From Abiotrophia defectiva ATCC 49176 (GTDB taxonomy: Bacteria; Bacillota; Bacilli; Lactobacillales; Aerococcaceae), in NCBI RefSeq assembly GCF_000160075.2, contig NZ_KI535340.1:1327396-1391395 (forward strand): a DNA stretch of 64,000 nucleotides. Reading direction: 5' to 3'. Position numbers and translations under genes: made by a program. The notes beneath the pieces are model-generated. The model worked only from the letters and a program-made list of their open reading frames with translations. It made no database searches and was not told the origin of the DNA. This document shows positions 1 to 9,673 of this stretch, piece after piece. How positions within the stretch are numbered: position 1 is the first letter of the stretch; every line of letters begins with the position of its first letter.

Positions 1-622
1 CCAAAAAGGCGTCTTATTAGCACTTGCATTAGTAGGTGTCGGGCTTATCACCTGGATTTATACCAATGCGGATAAGCTGGCGACCAGTGACCATTATCAA
101 TTACGGCGTTTTGGTTCCTTTGTTAACCCCTTTAAGTATGCCAAGGCAGCGGGTTACCAATTAGTCAACGCCTATATCGCCATTAGCCGTGGTGGCCTCT
201 TTGGCCGGGGAATAGGTCATTCTTTGACCAAACAAGAGGGTTTGCCAGCGGGGCATACGGACTATATCCTAGCGGTAATTGGGGAAGAGTCAGGCCTAGT
301 GGGCCTGGTCGTGGTAGTCTTACTACTATCGGCCTTGATTTTCCTCTGCTTCCGTTGGGCGGCCAAGAGTCAAGATACCTTCCGACGCGCCGTCTTCACC
401 GGGGTTGGCTGTCTGCTCTTAGTTCAATCAAGCCTCAATATCGGTGGGGTATCCGGCTTGGTGCCTCTGACCGGGGTTACCTTACCTTTTGTCTCCTATG
501 GGGGGACCAGTATGGTCTTGACCATGATGTTGGTCGGGGTCTTACAAGTCATGATTATTGAAGAAAAGCGGGTCTTAGAAGCGCAAGTCTCGCCAGTAAA
601 GGAGGACTATCATGGAATTTAA
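1..622 (+). CDS. ftsW: Cell division lipid II flippase/polymerase FtsW, C-terminal part (5' end outside window)
   Basis: An open frame enters the window (first full codon at position 2) and stops at 622, giving about 206 residues. It is the C-terminal part of a SEDS-family protein, the peptidoglycan glycosyltransferase that works with a class B PBP at the division septum. Family landmarks are visible: RRFGSFVNPF, a GYQLVNAYIAISRGGLFGRG stretch, the HTDYILAVIGEE loop and the terminal PFVSYGGTSM motif followed by a last membrane helix. At least four hydrophobic segments can be seen. The stop overlaps the start of ylbG. FtsW is preferred over RodA because the ftsW-ylbG-rsmD-coaD order is common in Lactobacillales. 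Confidence 0.9.
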   Translation, partial: QKGVLLALALVGVGLITWIYTNADKLATSDHYQLRRFGSFVNPFKYAKAAGYQLVNAYIAISRGGLFGRGIGHSLTKQEGLPAGHTDYILAVIGEESGLVGLVVVVLLLSALIFLCFRWAAKSQDTFRRAVFTGVGCLLLVQSSLNIGGVSGLVPLTGVTLPFVSYGGTSMVLTMMLVGVLQVMIIEEKRVLEAQVSPVKEDYHGI

Positions 623-995
623 GATGGTCAAGCGTAAAGAGCTCATTGTTTGGCTCTATTCCTTGAAACAAGTCAAGAATATTCGAAAATACGGCCATGT
701 CCACTATATTAGTGATCGGCTACGTTATGTGGTGCTCTACGTCAATGCCAACCAAGTTGACCAAGTGACCCAACAACTCAATCGCCTGCACTTCGTGCGT
801 AAGGTGGAAGGTTCCATGCGCGATGACATTGACATGACCTTCAAGGACGCCATTCCTAACCGTAAGGATCCAGACCTTAAGCCAGAGAGCGAGAAGGGCA
901 ACTTGGCCGGCCAACACAAGGATAATTTCTTATCTGATTTGGCCTCTTCTCTCGATAAGAACGAGGCGGCCGCTGAGAGTGGGGCGCCAGCATGA
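612..995 (+). CDS. ylbG: YlbG family protein (DUF2129)
   Basis: This is a small cytoplasmic protein of 127 residues. The first 80 residues match the YlbG/DUF2129 pattern (WLYSLKQVKNIRKYGHVHYI, then YVVLYVNA and F..KVEGS.R). The family has no firmly assigned reaction; in Bacillus it sits beside ylbF and rsmD. The family is usually about 90 residues, so the charged, Ala/Glu/Lys-rich tail of about 45 residues is an extension. AAGGAGG at about 600 supports the ATG at 612, which overlaps the ftsW stop by 11 bases; an internal ATG at 624 is also possible. The stop overlaps the rsmD start by four bases. Confidence 0.85.
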   Translation: MEFKMVKRKELIVWLYSLKQVKNIRKYGHVHYISDRLRYVVLYVNANQVDQVTQQLNRLHFVRKVEGSMRDDIDMTFKDAIPNRKDPDLKPESEKGNLAGQHKDNFLSDLASSLDKNEAAAESGAPA

Positions 996-1558
996 GAGTA
1001 GTCGCAGGACGTTATGGCAGCCGGCCACTTAAGCCTGTTCCAGGGCTCAACACGCGGCCGACTACCGACAAAATTAAGGAAGCCATCTTCTCATCTTTGG
1101 GTGGCTTTTTTGATGGCGGCCTCTGCCTGGATTTCTATGGTGGCAGCGGGGCTCTGGCCATTGAAGCTGTTTCTCGCGGCATGGACCGCGCGGTCATGAC
1201 GGAAAAGTACCGTCCGGCCTTACAGACCATTAAGCAAAATGTCGCCATGACCAAGGAAGAAGACCGCTTCACAGTTTTGGCAGGGGACAATCGCAAGAGC
1301 CTTCAAAGCCTAAAAGTCTCAGAAGCAGACTTGGTCTTCGACCTGGTCTTATTGGATCCACCCTATGCCAAGCAGAAATTAGTAGAGGATATGGAATGGT
1401 TGCAAGCCCAAGGCTTAATCGACCCTGAAACGACCCTGGTCTGCGAGACCGATGATGTGACGGACTTGCCAGAGGTCATTGCCGGCTATCAACGCTATCA
1501 ACACAAACGCTATGGCCAAACCCAGATTCATTTCTACGGGATGTCAGAAGCGGATTAA
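992..1558 (+). CDS. rsmD: 16S rRNA (guanine(966)-N(2))-methyltransferase RsmD
   Basis: SAM-dependent methyltransferase of 188 residues that methylates N2 of G966 in 16S rRNA during small-subunit assembly. It shows the family opening RVVAGRYGSRPLKPVPG, a TRPTTDKIKEAIFSSL segment, the SAM-binding LDFYGGSGALAIEAVSRG motif at about residue 45 and the catalytic LLDPPYAK (N/D-PPY) motif at about residue 120. Its ATG overlaps the ylbG stop as ATGA, which indicates translational coupling. coaD follows 12 bases downstream, the usual pairing in Firmicutes. Confidence 0.95.
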   Translation: MRVVAGRYGSRPLKPVPGLNTRPTTDKIKEAIFSSLGGFFDGGLCLDFYGGSGALAIEAVSRGMDRAVMTEKYRPALQTIKQNVAMTKEEDRFTVLAGDNRKSLQSLKVSEADLVFDLVLLDPPYAKQKLVEDMEWLQAQGLIDPETTLVCETDDVTDLPEVIAGYQRYQHKRYGQTQIHFYGMSEAD

Positions 1559-1570
1559 GGAGGAAGGCTT

Positions 1571-2071
1571 ATGGCCGACAGACAAGAAACCGTGGCTCTC
1601 TTTGCTGGGAGTTTTGATCCCATTACCTTGGGACATGTGGATTTGATTGAACGGGCCAGTCGCCTTTTCAATCGTCTCTATGTAGTGGTGGGAGTTAATG
1701 CCCTCAAACAGCCACTCTTCAGCTTAGAAGAGCGCTTAGGCCATTTGCAGGCTTGCTTGGGTCATTTACCTAATGTGTCAATCCAGGTGCTAGAAGGCCA
1801 ACTCATGGCCGACTTGGCCAAAGAACTTGGGGCCACTTGCCTGGTTCGCGGTCTGCGCCATTCAGGGGATTATGTCTATGAATTACCTATTGCTCAAGCC
1901 AATCGGGGCCTCAATCCTGACTTGGAGACCATTTTCCTGCAAGCTCAGCCGGCCTATCAGCACATTAGCTCTAGCCTGGTCAAGGAGATTGCCAGCTATG
2001 GCGGCGATTTGACCAGTTTGGTGCCAGCTAACCTTCTTGGTCCTCTCCAGTCTAAATATCAAAGTAAATAA
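1571..2071 (+). CDS. coaD: Phosphopantetheine adenylyltransferase
   Basis: Enzyme of 166 residues that transfers AMP from ATP to 4'-phosphopantetheine, the penultimate step of coenzyme A synthesis in the cytoplasm. The nucleotidyltransferase signature GSFDPITLGHVD lies near residue 14. The RGLRHSGDYVYELPIAQANR region and the late ISSSLVKEIASYGGD motif are typical of bacterial CoaD. The length matches the family (about 160). An AAGGAGGAAGG site directly precedes the ATG. A strong terminator starts at the stop codon, so this gene closes the ftsW operon. Confidence 0.95.
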   Translation: MADRQETVALFAGSFDPITLGHVDLIERASRLFNRLYVVVGVNALKQPLFSLEERLGHLQACLGHLPNVSIQVLEGQLMADLAKELGATCLVRGLRHSGDYVYELPIAQANRGLNPDLETIFLQAQPAYQHISSSLVKEIASYGGDLTSLVPANLLGPLQSKYQSK

Positions 2072-2104
2072 GCGACTGAATCTAGGGATTCAGCGCTTTT
2101 TTAA
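2072..2104 (+). terminator. Rho-independent terminator after coaD
   Basis: The hairpin pairs GCG-A-CTGAATC with GATTCAG-CGC around a short loop and is followed by six T. It ends the ftsW-ylbG-rsmD-coaD transcript. Confidence 0.85.
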
Positions 2105-2127
2105 TAGGGAAGGTAACGCCTTTTTCC

Positions 2128-2156
2128 TTTATTTTAGGGCTAAGGATTGGTAAAAT
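2128..2156 (+). promoter_or_regulatory. Probable extended -10 promoter for ymdB-mutSL operon
   Basis: TGGTAAAAT at 2148-2156 is an extended -10 element. A poor -35 (TTTATT, 2128) lies 17 bases upstream. It sits just after the coaD terminator and about 30 bases before ymdB. Confidence 0.45.
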
Positions 2157-2188
2157 AAAAGAGATGTCAAAAGAGAAAGAGGGAGACC

Positions 2189-2989
2189 ATGAAGCTATTA
2201 TTTGTTGGCGATCTTGTGGGCACTGCAGGTATGGAGGCCTTAACTAGCTATCTGCCTTATCTTAAGCAAACCCACCGGCCCCAAGTAACCATCGTCAATG
2301 CAGAGAATGCCGCCGATGGCCGAGGCTTGACTGAGAAACTCTATAAGCAAATTTTAAGTCTGGGTGTAGAAGCCATCACCTTGGGTAACCATGCCTTTGA
2401 TAACCGGGACCTCTATAGCTTCATAGAAGAAGCCAAGCCTTTGGTGCGTCCTGCTAATTTGCCGACCACAACGCCTGGCAAGGGCATCCACTATGTGCGC
2501 TATAACCAATATCAAGTGGCGGTCATTAATGTCCTGGGTACTGTCTTTATGAACCCGGTCACCAGTCCCTTTCTCATGATTGATGAACTAGTAGATCAGG
2601 CCCGTAAGCAAACGCCTTTTATCTTTGTGGATTGCCATGCGGAAGCGACTAGCGAAAAGTTGGCCCTGGCCCATTATTTAGATGGTCGTGTGTCAGCTGT
2701 CGTCGGGACCCATACCCATGTTCAAACCAATGATGCCAAGGTCTTGGCAGGGGGCACGGCCAGTCTGACTGACGTTGGCATGACAGGAGCCCAAGACAGT
2801 ATCCTGGGCTTTGCGGCCAAGGAAGTCATTCAGCGCTTCACCAGCCAGTTGCCAACGCGCCTAGTGCAAGAAACCAAGGGGCCACTGGTGCTCAGTGCCT
2901 GCTTGATTGATTTAGATGATAAAACAGGGCTTGCCAAGTCCATTGTGCCTATTCAGGTGACCCAGGAGTCCCTAAGCAAATACTATTAA
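2189..2989 (+). CDS. ymdB: YmdB-type metallophosphoesterase (TIGR00282 family)
   Basis: Cytoplasmic dinuclear metallophosphoesterase of 266 residues. Bacillus YmdB hydrolyses cyclic nucleotides and influences sporulation, biofilm and mRNA decay. Metal ligands of the fold can be read in order: D in FVGDLVG (residue 8), NAENAADGRG (about 38-47), LGNHAFD (about 67), DCHAE (about 152) and GTHTHVQTND (about 177-186). The length matches the family (about 265). It sits 18 bases before mutS. The Bacillus homologue lies near recA and mutSL, so the neighbourhood is conserved. Confidence 0.9.
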   Translation: MKLLFVGDLVGTAGMEALTSYLPYLKQTHRPQVTIVNAENAADGRGLTEKLYKQILSLGVEAITLGNHAFDNRDLYSFIEEAKPLVRPANLPTTTPGKGIHYVRYNQYQVAVINVLGTVFMNPVTSPFLMIDELVDQARKQTPFIFVDCHAEATSEKLALAHYLDGRVSAVVGTHTHVQTNDAKVLAGGTASLTDVGMTGAQDSILGFAAKEVIQRFTSQLPTRLVQETKGPLVLSACLIDLDDKTGLAKSIVPIQVTQESLSKYY

Positions 2990-3007
2990 GAAGGGAGGAC
3001 GCCCTCC

Positions 3008-5590
3008 GTGGCTGCAGAAGCTAAAATGACGCCCATGATGGCGCAATATCATGAAATTAAAGCCCAATATCCGGATGCCTTCCTTTTCTATCGTTTGGGG
3101 GACTTCTATGAGATGTTCTTCGACGATGCCCTCAAGGCTGCCAAGATACTGGAAATTACCTTGACCTCCCGCAATAAGAAGGCCGACAACCCCATTCCTA
3201 TGTGTGGAGTCCCTTATCACTCTGCCAAAGACTATATCAAACGTCTGATTGAGTCGGGCAATAAGGTGGCCATCTGTGAGCAGGTCGAAGATCCAAAACT
3301 AACCAAGGGCATGGTCAAACGGGAAGTGGTCCAAGTCATTACGCCTGGGACCCTGATTGAAGAAGAAGCCCTTGAAGTCAAGGAGAATAACTACTTAGTG
3401 GCCTTACGTCAGGAAGGCCAGACCTTCTACCTGGCGGCCATTGATGTCTCTACTGGGGAAATTAAAGTCACCCAGACACCAAGACCAGCTCAACTCTTTA
3501 GCGAGCTCTATGCCCTCAAGCCAAGCGAGATGGTAGTCGATAGTAGTCTAGATACCGAGGTCAAAGACCAAATCAACCAGCAATTGGCTATTTATCTGTC
3601 TAGCTTTGACCTGACTGACCAGACGGAAGTTGGCACCCAGTGGGTGCTAGACCAAGCCAGCCCTCAAGAAGCTAGCCTCTTGAATCTCTTGCTAGCTTAC
3701 CTCTATAGCATTCAAAAACAAGCCCTGGGACATCTGCAGCCCGTTGTCCGCTATGCTTTAGCTGATTATCTGCAGATGAATCATTTTGCTAAAAGTCAGT
3801 TGGAGCTAACCAAGTCTCTTAGAACAGGACGTAAGAAGGGCAGTCTGCTCTGGCTGATTGACCATACCAAGACGGCCATGGGTGGTCGCATGCTGCATCA
3901 GTGGCTGGAAAAGCCCCTGATTGATGAAGGCATTTTGCGCCAGCGTCACCAACAGGTGGCCCAACTCATGTCGGCCTACTTTGAACGTTTGGACCTGATT
4001 GCGGCCTTTGAGACTGTCTATGACTTGGAGCGTCTGGTGACGCGGATTAGTCTGGGGACAGCCCATGCCCGTGACGTGGACCATTTGCGCCAATCCCTTG
4101 GTCAGATTCCGCATATTAACCGAATTTTAGACGGACTCAATGCTAGCCAGAATCAGGTCCTCTTTGAAGGTTTGCCTGATTTTCAGGAACTCTACCAGCT
4201 CATTGACACGGTCTTGGCAGATGAGCCCCCAATATCTGTGACCGAAGGCAATATCATTCGGTCGGGCTACCATGAGGAATTGGACCAATACCGGGATGCC
4301 TTAGCTAATGGACACCAATGGTTGGCGGAATTGCAACAACGTGAACGCGATCGAACAGGGCTTAAAACCCTCAAAGTCGGCTACAACAAGGTCTTTGGCT
4401 ACTACATTGAAATGAGTCGCCTTCAATCTGCCAACTTTGACGATCCACGTTATATCCGCAAGCAAACCCTCAGCAATGCCGAACGTTTCATTACAGAGGA
4501 ACTCAAGCAACTAGAAACCACCATCTTGGGTGCCCAAGAAAAGGCCACCCAGTTAGAATACCAACTCTTTACCGAACTACGCCAAGCCATTGCGGCTTAT
4601 ACAGGCCAGTTACAGACCTTGGCTAGCCAGATTGCCAGTCTAGATGTCTTAGCTAACTTTGCTAGCCTAAGTGAGCGGGAAGATTACTGTCAGCCAGAAT
4701 TGGTGGCAGAAGCCAAGTCTTTCCAACTGGAGGCTAGCCGCCATCCAGCCCTAGAGAAATTGATTGGTAAGGCGGCTTTTGTGCCTAATGACTTTGTCCT
4801 CTTACCAGATCAACCATTGCTGCTTCTAACGGGGCCTAATATGTCAGGGAAGAGCACCTATATGCGTCAGATTGCCTTCTGCGTCATTCTCAACCAGATT
4901 GGTTGTTTTGTGCCGGCTAAGTCGGCCAAGCTGCCAATTGTTGATAAGATTTTTACCCGAATCGGGGCTTCCGATGATATTTCCAGTGGTCAGTCGACCT
5001 TCATGGTGGAAATGATGGAGACCAATGTGGCCCTGCGCGAAGCGACACCACGTTCGCTCCTGCTCTTCGACGAGATTGGACGGGGGACTGCCACCTTCGA
5101 TGGCATGGCCCTTGCCGAAGCCATACTTTATTACCTAGCTCAAGAAGTTCAAGCCGCAACCGTCTTCTCCACCCACTACCATGAATTGACTGATTTATCG
5201 ACTAAATTACCCGTCTTACGCAATATTCATGTGGGTGCCACCGAGCAAAAGGGCCAAGTGGTCTTCCTTCATAAGATTTTGGAAGGAGCTGCCGACAAGA
5301 GTTACGGGATTCATGTCGCCAAACTAGCCGGCCTACCACAATCTCTATTGGTTCAAAGCCAGGAAGTCTTGCAGGAATTGGAGTCTAATAGCCAATGGTT
5401 GAGACGTCAAGAACCTGAAAGTGACGGCCAGCTTTCGCTCTTCGACCTACCAGCGACCAAGCCGTCGCCTAAGGTTCTGAGAGAGGACCAGGAGCAAGTG
5501 CTCAAGCAACTGGCTGCTTTGGACATTAACCAATTAACACCACTCCAGGCCTTAGAAGGCCTAGCCGCTATGCAAGATCAATTAAAGTAA
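3008..5590 (+). CDS. mutS: DNA mismatch repair protein MutS
   Basis: Mismatch-recognition ATPase of 860 residues that slides as a clamp after binding mispairs and recruits MutL. The mismatch-reading LGDFYEMFFDDA segment (Phe and Glu of the GxFYE motif) is at about residues 31-42. Walker A is GPNMSGKST at about 611, followed by the SSGQSTFMVEM signature and Walker B LLLFDEIGRG. The HYHELTDL switch and C-terminal helical region are present. The start is a GTG at 3008, preceded by AAGGGAGG at a good distance; this fits the conserved MTPMMAQY beginning a few residues in. Its length is normal for the family. It is co-transcribed with mutL. Confidence 0.97.
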   Translation: MAAEAKMTPMMAQYHEIKAQYPDAFLFYRLGDFYEMFFDDALKAAKILEITLTSRNKKADNPIPMCGVPYHSAKDYIKRLIESGNKVAICEQVEDPKLTKGMVKREVVQVITPGTLIEEEALEVKENNYLVALRQEGQTFYLAAIDVSTGEIKVTQTPRPAQLFSELYALKPSEMVVDSSLDTEVKDQINQQLAIYLSSFDLTDQTEVGTQWVLDQASPQEASLLNLLLAYLYSIQKQALGHLQPVVRYALADYLQMNHFAKSQLELTKSLRTGRKKGSLLWLIDHTKTAMGGRMLHQWLEKPLIDEGILRQRHQQVAQLMSAYFERLDLIAAFETVYDLERLVTRISLGTAHARDVDHLRQSLGQIPHINRILDGLNASQNQVLFEGLPDFQELYQLIDTVLADEPPISVTEGNIIRSGYHEELDQYRDALANGHQWLAELQQRERDRTGLKTLKVGYNKVFGYYIEMSRLQSANFDDPRYIRKQTLSNAERFITEELKQLETTILGAQEKATQLEYQLFTELRQAIAAYTGQLQTLASQIASLDVLANFASLSEREDYCQPELVAEAKSFQLEASRHPALEKLIGKAAFVPNDFVLLPDQPLLLLTGPNMSGKSTYMRQIAFCVILNQIGCFVPAKSAKLPIVDKIFTRIGASDDISSGQSTFMVEMMETNVALREATPRSLLLFDEIGRGTATFDGMALAEAILYYLAQEVQAATVFSTHYHELTDLSTKLPVLRNIHVGATEQKGQVVFLHKILEGAADKSYGIHVAKLAGLPQSLLVQSQEVLQELESNSQWLRRQEPESDGQLSLFDLPATKPSPKVLREDQEQVLKQLAALDINQLTPLQALEGLAAMQDQLK

Positions 5591-5622
5591 TTATCTAAGA
5601 AGTTATTGAAAGGAGGGATTTC

Positions 5623-7596
5623 ATGGGCAAGATTCAACAAATGCCAGAAGCCTTAGCCAACCAGATTGCGGCCGGTGAAGTCGTAGAACGTCCCGCTTCA
5701 GTCGTTAAGGAGTTAGTGGAGAATGCCATTGACGCAGGCGCCCAAACCATTCGGGTGGAACTGCGGGAAGCGGGGATTCAGCAGGTCAAGGTTATTGACG
5801 ATGGGGAAGGCATGGATGCGGAAGATTTGGCCAAGGCTTTCCTGCCTCACGCCACCAGTAAGCTCTATGATGTCCATGACCTCTTTCAAATCAAATCACT
5901 AGGCTTCCGGGGAGAAGCCCTTGCCAGCATTGGGTCTGTCGCCAAGGTGCGGGTAGAGTCCATGCAGGCGGGCGCAGAGGCCGGTCACTATATAGAGATT
6001 GCCGGTTCTCAGGTGCAAGCCCAGGGCATGACCAGTGCCCGTAAGGGAACGACCTTGACCGTCGATAGTCTCTTCTATAACACGCCAGCCCGTCTTAAGC
6101 ATTTAAGCAGTCTAAAGACGGAACTTAAGCACAGTTTGAACTTTATTCAGGATATTGCCATGGCCTATCCCGACATTCGCTTCCACTTGGTCAATGACGG
6201 CCAAACCATCTTCCAGTCCTTCGGGACAGGGGACTTGCGCCAGACCATTGCCAATGTCTATCAACCTGCCATGGCTCGTCAGCTTATAGCCCTAGAAGCG
6301 GAGAATCTGGATTTCAAGATTAAGGGCTATATTTCGCCACCTCAGTTGACCCGGACTTCCAAGCACTATATCCACTGGATGATTAATGGCCGGGCCGTTC
6401 GTTCCTATGCCTTGACCGAGCTCTTGCTGCGAGCCTATGGCCGCCAACTCATGATTGGCCGCTATCCTTTGGCTGTCATTGCTATTGAACTAGATCCGCG
6501 TCTGGTAGATGTCAATGTCCATCCAACCAAGCAGACCGTGCGGCTTAGCAAGGAAAGCGAACTAGGCCAATTGCTGACCCAGGCGGTGGTAGAGAGCCTA
6601 GCCAGCCTCAACCCTGTGCCCAATGCCCAGGTTCAAGAACTGGCGGGCAGTCGACTCTTCCATCAACCAGAGCAAGTCAGCCCTCAAGGTCCAGCTGCCA
6701 ACCAAGTCATGCCTTTAGATTTGGATGGCAAGGGGAAGGAGCCGACATTTGACTCGGCTTATGAGGAAGACGATGACTTAAGGACTAGCCAAGCAAGCCA
6801 GCCAGCCCAATCAGCGCCAGTCAGCCAGGTGGCAGAAAGCCTAGCCCCTGATTGGCAAGATAGACAAGTGGAGCAAGCCAGCAAGTTTGAGGATGATGCA
6901 CCGAGTCAAAGTCAGCCAATTCAAGCGACATCAGAGGAGTCTAACAAGGAGACCCAAGCTCAGCCTAGTGGCAGTCAGGACTTACGTCCATCCTTTGGTC
7001 ATTTACGCTATGTCGGCCAGATTCATGGCACCTATTTGATTGCGGAAAGTCCAGAAGGCTTCTACCTGATTGACCAACATGCGGCCCAAGAGCGAATTCG
7101 CTATGAGGCCTTTATGAAGCAGAAAATGGATACCAAGACCCAGCAAACCCTCTTGTTACCTTATCTCTTCCACTTTAGCCCAGCTGAGTTAGCTGGTTTA
7201 GACCAAGTCTTACCAAGACTGGCGCAACTGGGCATTGTCTTAGAAGCCTTTGGGCCTAAGACCTATCAATTGGCTTCCTACCCAACCTGGTTGGAAGCCC
7301 ATGAAGTGGAGCAAACGGTGCGGGATTTGACCGAGCGCTTGGTCAAGCAACCAGATTTAAGCATTAACCAGATCAAGGAAGCAGCCCTGATTATGCAGTC
7401 CTGCCGTGGGGCTATTAAGGCCAACCACTACCTAGACGACAGTCAGGCTAGCTATCTCATTCAGGCGCTGGATGGTTTGGATGATCCTTTCCACTGTCCA
7501 CATGGCCGGCCAGTCTTTGTCCAAATTACCGACAAAACGCTAGAAAAACTATTCAAACGGATTCAAGATCCACACCAAGGAGGTCACCAATTATGA
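5623..7596 (+). CDS. mutL: DNA mismatch repair endonuclease MutL
   Basis: GHKL ATPase of 657 residues that couples MutS to strand incision. The N-terminal ATPase motifs are [27 protein letters not shown] and [10 protein letters not shown] Gln/Ser/Ala-rich linker (about residues 345-460) is low in complexity. The C-terminal domain keeps the metal-dependent nicking motif [12 protein letters not shown], the QTLLLP clamp-binding-type segment, [12 protein letters not shown] and CPHGRPVFV, so this is the endonuclease-type MutL of bacteria lacking MutH. The stop overlaps the msrB ATG by four bases. Confidence 0.97.
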   Translation: MGKIQQMPEALANQIAAGEVVERPASVVKELVENAIDAGAQTIRVELREAGIQQVKVIDDGEGMDAEDLAKAFLPHATSKLYDVHDLFQIKSLGFRGEALASIGSVAKVRVESMQAGAEAGHYIEIAGSQVQAQGMTSARKGTTLTVDSLFYNTPARLKHLSSLKTELKHSLNFIQDIAMAYPDIRFHLVNDGQTIFQSFGTGDLRQTIANVYQPAMARQLIALEAENLDFKIKGYISPPQLTRTSKHYIHWMINGRAVRSYALTELLLRAYGRQLMIGRYPLAVIAIELDPRLVDVNVHPTKQTVRLSKESELGQLLTQAVVESLASLNPVPNAQVQELAGSRLFHQPEQVSPQGPAANQVMPLDLDGKGKEPTFDSAYEEDDDLRTSQASQPAQSAPVSQVAESLAPDWQDRQVEQASKFEDDAPSQSQPIQATSEESNKETQAQPSGSQDLRPSFGHLRYVGQIHGTYLIAESPEGFYLIDQHAAQERIRYEAFMKQKMDTKTQQTLLLPYLFHFSPAELAGLDQVLPRLAQLGIVLEAFGPKTYQLASYPTWLEAHEVEQTVRDLTERLVKQPDLSINQIKEAALIMQSCRGAIKANHYLDDSQASYLIQALDGLDDPFHCPHGRPVFVQITDKTLEKLFKRIQDPHQGGHQL

Positions 7597-8030
7597 GTCA
7601 AGAAAATTATCAAGAAGCCATCAAAGGCTTAAATGAAATCCAATATAAGGTTACCCAAGAAAATGCCACCGAACGTCCTTTTAGTGGCGAATACGATGAT
7701 TTCTATGAGAAGGGCATCTACGTGGACATTGTCAGTGGGGAGCCTCTCTTCTCAAGTGCTGCCAAGTATGATGCGGGCTGTGGCTGGCCGGCTTTCTCTA
7801 AGCCAATCCAAGCCTCTGAAATTGTCGAAAAAGAAGATGCCTCTTTGGCACGAGTGCGGACAGAAGTGCGCTCTGCCAAGGCAGACTCCCATCTAGGCCA
7901 TGTCTTTGGTGATGGACCTGAGGAACTAGGGGGCTTGCGCTACTGCATTAACTCGGCCGCCTTGCGCTTCATTCCTTATGATCAAATGGATGCGGCCGGC
8001 TATGGCGACTATAAACAATACGTGGAGTAA
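7593..8030 (+). CDS. msrB: Peptide-methionine (R)-S-oxide reductase MsrB
   Basis: Cytosolic repair enzyme of 145 residues that reduces methionine-R-sulfoxide in proteins. The GCGWPAF motif and the catalytic Cys in [11 protein letters not shown] are present; these hold the only two cysteines. The structural zinc CxxC pairs found in some MsrB proteins are therefore absent, as in many Firmicutes. It is coupled to mutL by an ATGA overlap and to ruvA by a one-base overlap, so it is embedded in a DNA-repair operon. A second MsrB domain exists in the window as the exported fusion at 58660. Confidence 0.95.
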   Translation: MSQENYQEAIKGLNEIQYKVTQENATERPFSGEYDDFYEKGIYVDIVSGEPLFSSAAKYDAGCGWPAFSKPIQASEIVEKEDASLARVRTEVRSAKADSHLGHVFGDGPEELGGLRYCINSAALRFIPYDQMDAAGYGDYKQYVE

Positions 8031-8035
8031 TGACA

Positions 8036-8623
8036 ATGTATGAATTTATCCAAGGGGAGCTGGTCCAAATCCAGCCCCTTCATCTTGTAATTAGCGCAAA
8101 TGGTGTGGGCTATCGCCTGCTGTGCGCCAATCCCTACCGTTGGCAGGGGGAACTGCACCAGCAAGTTCTCTGTCCGGTAGAATTAGTGGTCCGAGAGGAT
8201 GCCATGACTCTCTATGGTTTCCGTGATCAGCAAGAGAAACAACTCTTCAATACCTTGCTTAAGGTATCGGGTATCGGACCTAAGAGTGCCTTATCCATCT
8301 TGGCCTTGGACGACCATGTGGGCTTAATTCAAGCCATTGATTCAGGGGACTCTACTTATTTGACCAAGTTCCCAGGTGTGGGTAAGAAGACCGCCCAACA
8401 AATGATCTTAGACCTAAGTGGCAATCTGGATTTCCAAGCCCATGCGCAAACGCAAGCATCGGCTCCAGTCAGCCAACAACATTTAGAAGAAGCCTTAGAG
8501 GCCTTGGCTGGCTTAGGCTATTCGGCTAAGGAAATCAAGAAGGTTGAGAAGCCACTGCAAGAAGCAGGCTTAAATTCCACTCAGGAAATGCTGAGTGCGG
8601 CCTTCAAGTTATTAAGAAAGTAG
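8036..8623 (+). CDS. ruvA: Holliday junction branch migration complex subunit RuvA
   Basis: Junction-binding subunit that loads the RuvB helicase on four-way DNA. It has the N-terminal OB fold starting [10 protein letters not shown], two helix-hairpin-helix motifs ([13 protein letters not shown] at about 75 and [13 protein letters not shown] at about 110) and the C-terminal domain III that touches RuvB. An in-frame ATG at 8030 overlaps the msrB stop and would add two residues; the ATG at 8036 matches the usual MYE start and is preferred. Length of 195 residues is normal. Confidence 0.95.
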   Translation: MYEFIQGELVQIQPLHLVISANGVGYRLLCANPYRWQGELHQQVLCPVELVVREDAMTLYGFRDQQEKQLFNTLLKVSGIGPKSALSILALDDHVGLIQAIDSGDSTYLTKFPGVGKKTAQQMILDLSGNLDFQAHAQTQASAPVSQQHLEEALEALAGLGYSAKEIKKVEKPLQEAGLNSTQEMLSAAFKLLRK

Positions 8624-8636
8624 AGGAGGGGCGACC

Positions 8637-9665
8637 ATGTCTCATGATGAACGTATGCTGTCGGGTAACTGGCAGCCGGAAGACGAAGGCAATTTACTCA
8701 GTCTGCGGCCAAGTCGCCTGTCTGAATACATTGGTCAGTCCAAAATCAAAGACGAAATCGCCATCTATATCCAGGCCGCCAAGCAAAGGGAAGAGGCCCT
8801 GGACCATGTCTTGCTTTATGGACCACCAGGTCTAGGGAAGACCACCATGGCCATGGTCATCGCCAATGAGATGGGGGTAGGGCTCCACACAACCAGTGGG
8901 CCTGCCATTGAACGGTCGGGTGATTTGTTGGCCTTGCTCAATGAACTCAGCCCAGGCGACATACTCTTCATTGATGAAATTCACCGCCTGCCTCGGGTCA
9001 TCGAAGAAGTGCTCTATTCGGCCATGGAAGATTATTTTGTCGATATTATTATCGGTCAGGGACCTTCGGCCCATCCTGTCCACTTTGAGTTGCCTCCTTT
9101 TACCTTGATTGGGGCGACCACACGGGCGGGTTCCTTGTCCAAGCCTTTGCGGGACCGCTTCGGTATTGTTTCCCACATGCAATTCTATACGCCAGATGAA
9201 TTGGCTCTGATTGTTGAACGATCCGCCGATGTCTTCGAGACGCGGATTGATAGTGAAGGGGCGCGGGAAATCTCCTTGCGTAGCCGGGGGACCCCGCGTA
9301 TTGCCAACCGTATTCTCAAGCGGGTTCGTGACTTTGCCCAAGTCAAGGGCCAGGGAGTAGTCGACTTAAGGATGGCCCAAACCGCTCTAGAAGTCCTGGA
9401 AATCGACCAATATGGACTGGACGCTATCGACCGTAAGATTCTCAGCTGTCTGATTGAGTTTTATGGTGGCGGGCCGGTAGGCCTTAATACCTTGGCCGTC
9501 AATATTGGAGAGGATACCGAAACCCTGGAAGATATGTACGAACCTTACTTGATGCAGAATGGCTTCATTCAGCGGACCCCGCGGGGTAGACAGGCGACCG
9601 CCTTGGCCTATGAGCACCTAGGCTATGCCTATTCCAACCCAGATGATAGAGAGAAAGTAGAGTAA
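8637..9665 (+). CDS. ruvB: Holliday junction branch migration helicase RuvB
   Basis: AAA+ motor of 342 residues that drives branch migration with RuvA. The Walker A motif GPPGLGKTT, Walker [10 protein letters not shown], sensor [19 protein letters not shown] and the winged-helix C-terminus ending near [17 protein letters not shown] are all present. GAGGAGGGG before the ATG at 8637 fixes the start. ruvA lies 13 bases upstream and queA 8 bases downstream, the common ruvA-ruvB-queA order in Lactobacillales. Confidence 0.97.
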   Translation: MSHDERMLSGNWQPEDEGNLLSLRPSRLSEYIGQSKIKDEIAIYIQAAKQREEALDHVLLYGPPGLGKTTMAMVIANEMGVGLHTTSGPAIERSGDLLALLNELSPGDILFIDEIHRLPRVIEEVLYSAMEDYFVDIIIGQGPSAHPVHFELPPFTLIGATTRAGSLSKPLRDRFGIVSHMQFYTPDELALIVERSADVFETRIDSEGAREISLRSRGTPRIANRILKRVRDFAQVKGQGVVDLRMAQTALEVLEIDQYGLDAIDRKILSCLIEFYGGGPVGLNTLAVNIGEDTETLEDMYEPYLMQNGFIQRTPRGRQATALAYEHLGYAYSNPDDREKVE

Positions 9666-9673
9666 AGCTAGAA

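Noticed and set aside
8832-9341. 169-codon minus-strand frame opposite ruvB
   Set aside because: Antisense shadow of a highly conserved gene with no start signal.
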